The translations under genes were made by a program, and so were the position numbers. A DNA stretch of 10,507 nt. Source: JAYVJH01 sp043777595 (GTDB taxonomy: Bacteria > Bacteroidota > Bacteroidia > Cytophagales > Spirosomataceae). The notes under the pieces were generated by a model, which ran no database searches, had not been told where the DNA came from, and worked only from the letters and a program-made list of their open reading frames with translations. Positions 6,946 to 10,507 of this stretch are shown piece after piece (position 1 is the stretch's first letter; each line of letters starts with the position of its first letter). The stretch spans positions 1 through 10,507 of the forward strand of contig JAYWHT010000071.1 in the NCBI GenBank assembly GCA_043777595.1, written 5' to 3'.

Positions 6946-7953
6946 TTAGTTACCGATACGTGCTTTTACAATTACATCAAGCGTTTGGCCTGTTGCAACA
7001 GAAGTTGGTACAACCATTTCATAAATAGTAGGTACTGCGGGCAAACCAGAAAGTACATACGGCTCGCTTCCACCAAAAGCCCCACAATCATAATTTGCAG
7101 AAGTAGGACTCCCTGAATTTTTGGCTGGCGAATTTAAAGCTAAAATATAGCGTGCATCTTCTGGCAAATTACCCGTATTCGTAGGAAAACCTTGATAAAT
7201 AATATTGCCGTTCTGGTTCAATTTATTGGTATTATCCACAGCCCAGCTAACACCAGTAAAAACATTATACTGAAAATAGACAAACTGACGAGTATTAATG
7301 TCTGTGTATAAAGGCTGAATAATATTGTTCTCAAAACGAATATTACTACCGATACCGAGATTACTATCTACTGCGGGTGCGCAAGCAATCGTATTGTGTT
7401 TGATTGTAGCACTACATATTAAATTAACGCTTGCTGTAACTGTACATTCTCTCAGTATGATATTATTTTGTAAAATAGTATTTGTGGAATTTGATAACAC
7501 GACCCCAACACTGTAGTTTTGTTTAACCACCGCATTGTTTACGATAACAGACGACCCCGAATAAGGTCCGTAACCGACTTTAATATAATTTGTGTAGTTT
7601 CTACTTATCTGTACATTGTTTGCAAGGACTGAAATAGTACCAGTCATAAAACCCACAAGAACGGATCCGGATGAGCCACTGTTAAAAGTAACTTCGCCTA
7701 AAGCAGAAGATGTGGGCGTAGCCTGTGAGCCTGTTGTTAAAAAATAGCCTGTCCCAATCAACGTAATAGGTTTATTGATAACAATACCCGTTGTTATTCC
7801 ATACGACCCACCACCAACCATAAATATAGTACCATTGGTGGCGTTATTTATAAGGGTTTGTAGGTTGTCGCCGTTATTTACTTGAATGGTCGTTTGTCCA
7901 AAACTTGTCATAGTCACCAATAAAAATAGTATTGGCAGTAGTAATTTTTTCAT
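6946..7953 (-). CDS. Secreted right-handed beta-helix protein
   Basis: This 335-residue protein has a clear signal peptide (residues 1-19, cut before Gln20). The mature part opens IQVNNGDNLQTLINNATNGT and GIVINKPITLIGTGYFL, the usual N-terminal cap and first coils of a right-handed parallel beta-helix. Residues 100-230 continue with the N/V/I-rich repeats VQISRNYTNYIKVG, VVKQNYSVGVVLS, TILQNNIILRECTV, ATIKHNTIA and IRFENNIIQPLY. The end (LNSPAKNSG, YDCGAFGGSEPYVLSGLPAVPTIYEM) is the closing segment seen in many Bacteroidota proteins of this type. Such folds often bind or cleave polysaccharides, but no catalytic residues can be identified and the chain is shorter than typical lyases, so a structural or carbohydrate-binding role is equally likely. 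It lies 14 bases upstream of the metalloprotease gene, so the two are probably made together. Confidence 0.85.
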   Translation of the reverse strand: MKKLLLPILFLLVTMTSFGQTTIQVNNGDNLQTLINNATNGTIFMVGGGSYGITTGIVINKPITLIGTGYFLTTGSQATPTSSALGEVTFNSGSSGSVLVGFMTGTISVLANNVQISRNYTNYIKVGYGPYSGSSVIVNNAVVKQNYSVGVVLSNSTNTILQNNIILRECTVTASVNLICSATIKHNTIACAPAVDSNLGIGSNIRFENNIIQPLYTDINTRQFVYFQYNVFTGVSWAVDNTNKLNQNGNIIYQGFPTNTGNLPEDARYILALNSPAKNSGSPTSANYDCGAFGGSEPYVLSGLPAVPTIYEMVVPTSVATGQTLDVIVKARIGN

Positions 7954-7982
7954 TTTTTGAAATTTTAAGATTTTTAGATGAA

Positions 7983-8176
7983 TTATTTAATCCTACTAAT
8001 TACCCCCCACGCTTGTATCGCTGGGGCTGGTACGGGCTTTGAGGTACTGAGCCCACCAATAAGATAATGTACCGTTATCGAAAAACTACCATTGGGTATG
8101 TGTACGGCACCACTTTTGGTGATAGTCGAAAGACTCGAATTCCAGCGCAGCTCTGCACCAATCCGCTTGACTTTTA
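7983..8176 (-). pseudogene. Remnant resembling the 3' end of an outer-membrane beta-barrel gene
   Basis: On the minus strand an open frame reads VKRIGAELRWNSSLSTITKS, then GAVHIPNGSFSITVHYLIGG and a tail STSKPVPAPAIQAWGVISRI, ending at TAA (7983-7985). The start resembles the intact barrel gene just upstream, whose residues 200-207 read RLGAEIRY and whose last strand is LSVALHYRFN. The match continues as a hairpin of two strands (RIGAELRW with SFSITVHYLIG). There is no start codon or signal peptide, and a stop lies shortly upstream in the same frame. It is best read as the truncated end of a former barrel gene, perhaps a decayed paralogue, that acquired a Pro-rich tail by drift. The similarity is short and the alternative, chance open frame, cannot be excluded. 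Confidence 0.55.
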
Positions 8177-8200
8177 TTTGCTTTTCATTCTATTCCTATT

Positions 8201-8239
8201 TATCGAAATTCTGTGACGCTTAATTTTTTCTATCGAAAT
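8201..8239. repeat. Direct repeat of TATCGAAAT, 30 bases apart
   Basis: TATCGAAATTCTGTG begins at 8201 and TATCGAAATACTATAG at 8231; the first nine bases are identical and the following CT is shared after one mismatch. The pair sits just beyond the 3' end of the barrel gene. It may be a duplication scar linked to the nearby barrel relic, or chance. Confidence 0.5.
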
Positions 8240-8257
8240 ACTATAGTGGCAATTATT

Positions 8258-8992
8258 TTATTGATTAAAACGGTAGTGTAAAGCCACGCTCAAAGTATTG
8301 TTGTAAGCGGTAAAAGCATAACTATAAAGCCCAGAAGTGTCAGCATCAACCAAATTAATTATTCCAAGAGTGTACCTAATTTCTGCCCCCAAGCGTGGTA
8401 TAGTAGGGAAGCCAAGCAAACCCCCTCCCAAAGTAAAACCTAAGTCAAATCTTTTATCAGCACCACCAGAACTCTCAGATACTTCTTTTTGCTGCTCTCC
8501 ATTAATCTTAATAGTCGTAATAAGTTCGGCAGAAACTTTATTAGAGACTAAGAATGCAGGCGTAAAACCAGCCAATACATATGGCCTAATGTTGCTTTCA
8601 CCTATTTCGTAGCCTACCAACAAAGGAACTTGTAAATAAGTAAAACGTATTTTTATATCTGAATTGCTGGTGGATAATCTACTAATATTCTCATTTTTCT
8701 GATTGAATCCGTTGAAGGAAATGCCTATTTCTGGCTGGACGAATATTTTGTTTGTTATGTTGTAGCGAAGGAAAAAAGTTGGCATTAGTGATACAAGTGG
8801 AGTTTTTTTTCCTACAGTGGAAGTATTACTGCTTGTTATTTGAGAAAAACTCCCCCAGTCCTCGTTATCATTGAAAACTGTACCCCCAATTGATGACAGA
8901 GTACCTCCTAAGCGAATCCCATAATCCTTAACTTGGGCTTGGGAAGACGGAAAAATCATAAGTAGGATAAATACGTAAAATAGCTTTTTCAT
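8258..8992 (-). CDS. Outer-membrane beta-barrel protein, PorT-like type
   Basis: This 244-residue protein carries a signal peptide (MKKLFYVFILLMIFPSSQA, cut before Gln20). The mature chain follows the pattern of the Bacteroidota outer-membrane beta-barrel family (Pfam OMP_b-brl_2 type): YGIRLGGTLSSIGG at the start, FFLRYNITNKIFVQPEIGIS, FTYLQVPLLVGYEI followed by IRPYVLAGFTPAFLVSN, FDLGFTLGGGLLGF, RLGAEIRYTLGIINL, and a last strand LSVALHYRFN. The YLQVPLL and RPYVLAG motifs are typical. Length fits an 8- to 10-strand barrel. It starts 47 bases after the PD40 lipoprotein gene and is followed by a 304-base gap holding a barrel relic. It may form a complex with that lipoprotein, since such pairs occur in Bacteroidota envelope systems, but its cargo or ligand is unknown. 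The last residue is Gln, after the usual terminal aromatic strand. Confidence 0.88.
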   Translation of the reverse strand: MKKLFYVFILLMIFPSSQAQVKDYGIRLGGTLSSIGGTVFNDNEDWGSFSQITSSNTSTVGKKTPLVSLMPTFFLRYNITNKIFVQPEIGISFNGFNQKNENISRLSTSNSDIKIRFTYLQVPLLVGYEIGESNIRPYVLAGFTPAFLVSNKVSAELITTIKINGEQQKEVSESSGGADKRFDLGFTLGGGLLGFPTIPRLGAEIRYTLGIINLVDADTSGLYSYAFTAYNNTLSVALHYRFNQ

Positions 8993-9039
8993 GTAGTTTT
9001 TTTGTGAGATAATTTTAAAAATATTGTAGATAACGAATA

Positions 9040-9993
9040 CTAAAACCTCGGTTTAATCTTCCAGATATTATAATTCTTTTCAGCATTTGAATAGAAATAA
9101 ATCATGCGGTCCGGGCCCCAGTTGGGGTCTCCTTCGTCGGTTTCTCCTTGTGTTAATTGAAAAATACCAGAGCCTTCCGAGTTCATTACGTAGATATGAT
9201 GGTTGCTACTCCGTGGATTTTCTCTATTGCTCGAAAAGGCAATATATTTACCGTCTCCCGAAAAAGCCCCATCTCTATTATTATAATCTCCAGTGGTTAA
9301 TTGCGTTTTTTGCCCTGTTTTCAAATCCATTGTGAATAATTGAACAACATTGGCTACCTTGAGATTGTAAATAATCTTATTTGCATTTGTAGGATTAATT
9401 CTAACATGACCTCCTTCGGTAATAACGGTGTAATTTCCCCCACGGGCATCCATCGAACAAATCATTCTACTACCACCAATAAGCGTTGTAAATATCACTT
9501 TACCACTGTCTTTACTCACCACTGGTTCAGCGTCATCATCACCCATTTCTCCTTGTGAGAGATAGTTTAATCCAATTCCGTCAGGATTACTTTTCACGAT
9601 AACTGGTTTGGCGGGTTTGGTGTAAGTAAAAATTACGCCCGAACCATCGGGTAGCCAAGTGGGGTCAGACGCATTACTTACTAAAGGATTTTTGGTCGGT
9701 TGCCCAATTTCCTTCTTGATAATCGAAGATTTTTTGTTGGTTGTTTTGGTTAAGCCCGTACTACCATAAGACCAACTTGAAGTGCTTTCAATGGCATTAT
9801 AGAGAAGATACCGTCCATCAGGACTAACTGTGGGGTAATATTCTTGACTTGGGTCGTTGGTTTCCCGAGTAAGATTCTCTGCGTTGGAAGTTGTGCCAGG
9901 AGCGTTGGGGAAGACTTTCTTGGGCACTTGCGTAGCGCAACTTTGTAGTAAAGTGATGACAACACAGCTTAAAAAAATACGAATTGTGAACAT
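9040..9993 (-). CDS. TolB-like PD40 beta-propeller lipoprotein
   Basis: This 317-residue protein has a leader ending LLQSC, giving lipidation at Cys19; the following ATQVPKK has no acidic export signal, so it probably faces the periplasm. The rest is a six-bladed propeller of PD40/WD40-like units: EYYPTVSPDGRYLLYNA (51-67), DPTWLPDGSGVIFTY (110-124), AEPVVSKDSGKVIFTT (155-170), GHVRINPTNANKIIYN (195-210), NRDGAFSGDGKYIAFSSNR (239-257) and GDPNWGPDRMIYFYSN (288-303). The inter-blade segments HHIYVMNSEGSGIFQLTQG and LFTMDLKTGQKTQLTTG are typical TolB-type blades. It lacks the N-terminal TolB domain, and fits a binding or scaffold role at the envelope. It is followed after 47 bases by the beta-barrel gene, so a lipoprotein-barrel pair is plausible. 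Upstream lies a cluster of TGTAAG repeats that may control it. Confidence 0.88.
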   Translation of the reverse strand: MFTIRIFLSCVVITLLQSCATQVPKKVFPNAPGTTSNAENLTRETNDPSQEYYPTVSPDGRYLLYNAIESTSSWSYGSTGLTKTTNKKSSIIKKEIGQPTKNPLVSNASDPTWLPDGSGVIFTYTKPAKPVIVKSNPDGIGLNYLSQGEMGDDDAEPVVSKDSGKVIFTTLIGGSRMICSMDARGGNYTVITEGGHVRINPTNANKIIYNLKVANVVQLFTMDLKTGQKTQLTTGDYNNRDGAFSGDGKYIAFSSNRENPRSSNHHIYVMNSEGSGIFQLTQGETDEGDPNWGPDRMIYFYSNAEKNYNIWKIKPRF

Positions 9994-10026
9994 AATAAGT
10001 TAAGTTTTGATTGAAGGGGAATTAAT

Positions 10027-10059
10027 TGTAAGTTGTAAGGACTTACATGATTTATGTAA
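10027..10059. promoter_or_regulatory. Cluster of TGTAA(G) half-sites, candidate operator
   Basis: TGTAAG occurs twice in tandem (starting at 10027 and 10034, both preceded by T, making a 7-base direct repeat). It is then found inverted as CTTACA (10042-10047), and TGTAA recurs at 10055-10059. Two palindromes result: TGTAAGT (10027-10033) with ACTTACA (10041-10047), and TTACAT (10043-10048) with ATGTAA (10054-10059). The cluster is in the 75-base gap between the LytTR gene and the PD40 lipoprotein gene, 34 bases ahead of the latter's start. It could bind a regulator or form an RNA hairpin. The binding factor is unknown. Confidence 0.45.
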
Positions 10060-10068
10060 AAAATATAG

Positions 10069-10398
10069 TCAAAAGATGCAAATAAGACATAAAGAGTTCA
10101 GTATATAAACCGCCCTTCTTCGCGCTACCCTCAATCTTAAACCATTGAGCAGCACAACCTCGCGCGGGGTGACTTTGTCTTTGATAAAATCGCGGCGCAC
10201 GATGTGACTCTTGCTGATGCGCACATAAACTTTGCCGCACAGGCTGTCCTCGAAACGGCCAAGTGTTTTGGCGTACAAACAGTGGCTGCCGTCTTTGAAA
10301 TACAAAAAGGTATAGTTGCTGATGCCGTGCAGATAAATCAACTCGTCTAAGTTTAGATGCTCAGCGCGCACAATGGGGAAGTGGGACTTATTGGACAT
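10069..10398 (-). CDS. Stand-alone LytTR-family DNA-binding regulator
   Basis: This 109-residue protein is a single LytTR domain with no receiver domain. Motifs: LDELIYLHGISNYTFLYFKD (residues 17-36), the first beta strands of the fold; CLYAKTLGRFEDSL (40-53); and KVYVRISKSHIVRRDFI (56-72), the conserved F/Y-x-RI-H/S-K/R-S core. The last part, VVLLNGLRLRVARRR (81-95), is the usual closing strand and basic tail. LytTR proteins bind paired direct repeats about two DNA turns apart in promoters. The ATG at 10396-10398 is the only start giving the complete domain; a competing frame at 10052-10240 has no recognisable domain and is rejected. The gene is clearly richer in G+C (about 51% over 10141-10380 by my count) than the neighbouring genes. 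It sits 75 bases upstream of the PD40 gene and may control the surface cluster. Confidence 0.88.
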   Translation of the reverse strand: MSNKSHFPIVRAEHLNLDELIYLHGISNYTFLYFKDGSHCLYAKTLGRFEDSLCGKVYVRISKSHIVRRDFIKDKVTPREVVLLNGLRLRVARRRAVYILNSLCLICIF

Positions 10399-10477
10399 GA
10401 TTTATCGTTGGGTTTGTTGTTTTGAAGGTGATGTACTTGACCCCACAAAACAACATCCAAAAAAATAACTCACCTAC

Positions 10478-10507
10478 ATTTACAAATCTCTTTTAGCATT
10501 TGCAAAT
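10478..10507. promoter_or_regulatory. Paired ATTTRCAAAT sites, candidate LytTR operator
   Basis: ATTTACAAAT (10478-10487) and ATTTGCAAAT (10498-10507) are separated by 10 bases, so their starts are 20 bases apart, two helical turns. The second is a perfect palindrome and reaches the window edge. They lie 80 to 110 bases upstream of the LytTR gene start. Paired direct repeats with about this spacing are typical of LytTR binding. Similar AT-rich words also occur by chance elsewhere in the window, for example near 5972. Confidence 0.35.

Noticed and set aside
10052..10240. Alternative minus-strand frame overlapping the end of the LytTR gene
   Set aside because: Its translation has no recognisable domain and it overlaps the clear LytTR frame.

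Overview
The window looks like chromosomal DNA of a member of the Bacteroidota, most likely a Cytophagales-type bacterium (inference). The pointers are several Bacteroidota lipoprotein or signal-peptide leaders, small outer-membrane beta-barrels of the PorT-like type, a cytophagalysin-like M43 metalloprotease carrying Bacteroidota adhesion-type repeats, a single-domain LytTR regulator, AT-rich DNA, and no purine-rich ribosome binding sites.

All eight intact genes lie on the minus strand. From right to left (the direction of transcription) they are: a stand-alone LytTR DNA-binding protein (10398-10069); a TolB-like PD40 propeller lipoprotein (9993-9040); an outer-membrane beta-barrel (8992-8258); a secreted right-handed beta-helix protein (7953-6946); a secreted M43 metalloprotease with an FnIII domain, three tandem Ig-like repeats and a C-terminal GCK-ending domain (6931-4448); a second small envelope beta-barrel-like protein (4390-3710); a large lipoprotein with about 30-residue helical repeats, MORN repeats and a polyserine linker (3699-1630); and, after a gap, a small Fn3-like lipoprotein (1034-627). 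Gaps of 14, 57 and 10 bases from the beta-helix gene to the MORN lipoprotein support co-transcription. The PD40 and barrel genes are 47 bases apart. Six consecutive products are exported, so the locus reads as a cell-surface module with a possible LytTR regulator at its head. No enzyme substrate or pathway can be named.

The left 1.6 kb is a gene graveyard on the plus strand. It holds two decayed antitoxin/PIN-domain toxin pairs (about 105-442 and 1096-1565), both with in-frame stops or frameshifts, on either side of the small lipoprotein. A perfect 16-bp hairpin (530-564) lies between the first relic and that lipoprotein. The 304-base gap between the beta-barrel and beta-helix genes holds a remnant (7983-8176) resembling the 3' end of the neighbouring barrel gene. 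Two operator-like repeat clusters flank the LytTR gene (10027-10059 and 10478-10507).

I see no tRNA, rRNA, CRISPR array, intact insertion sequence or origin. The most unusual items are the two relic PIN modules, the barrel relic, the architecture of the MORN lipoprotein, and the possible LytTR-controlled surface cluster.
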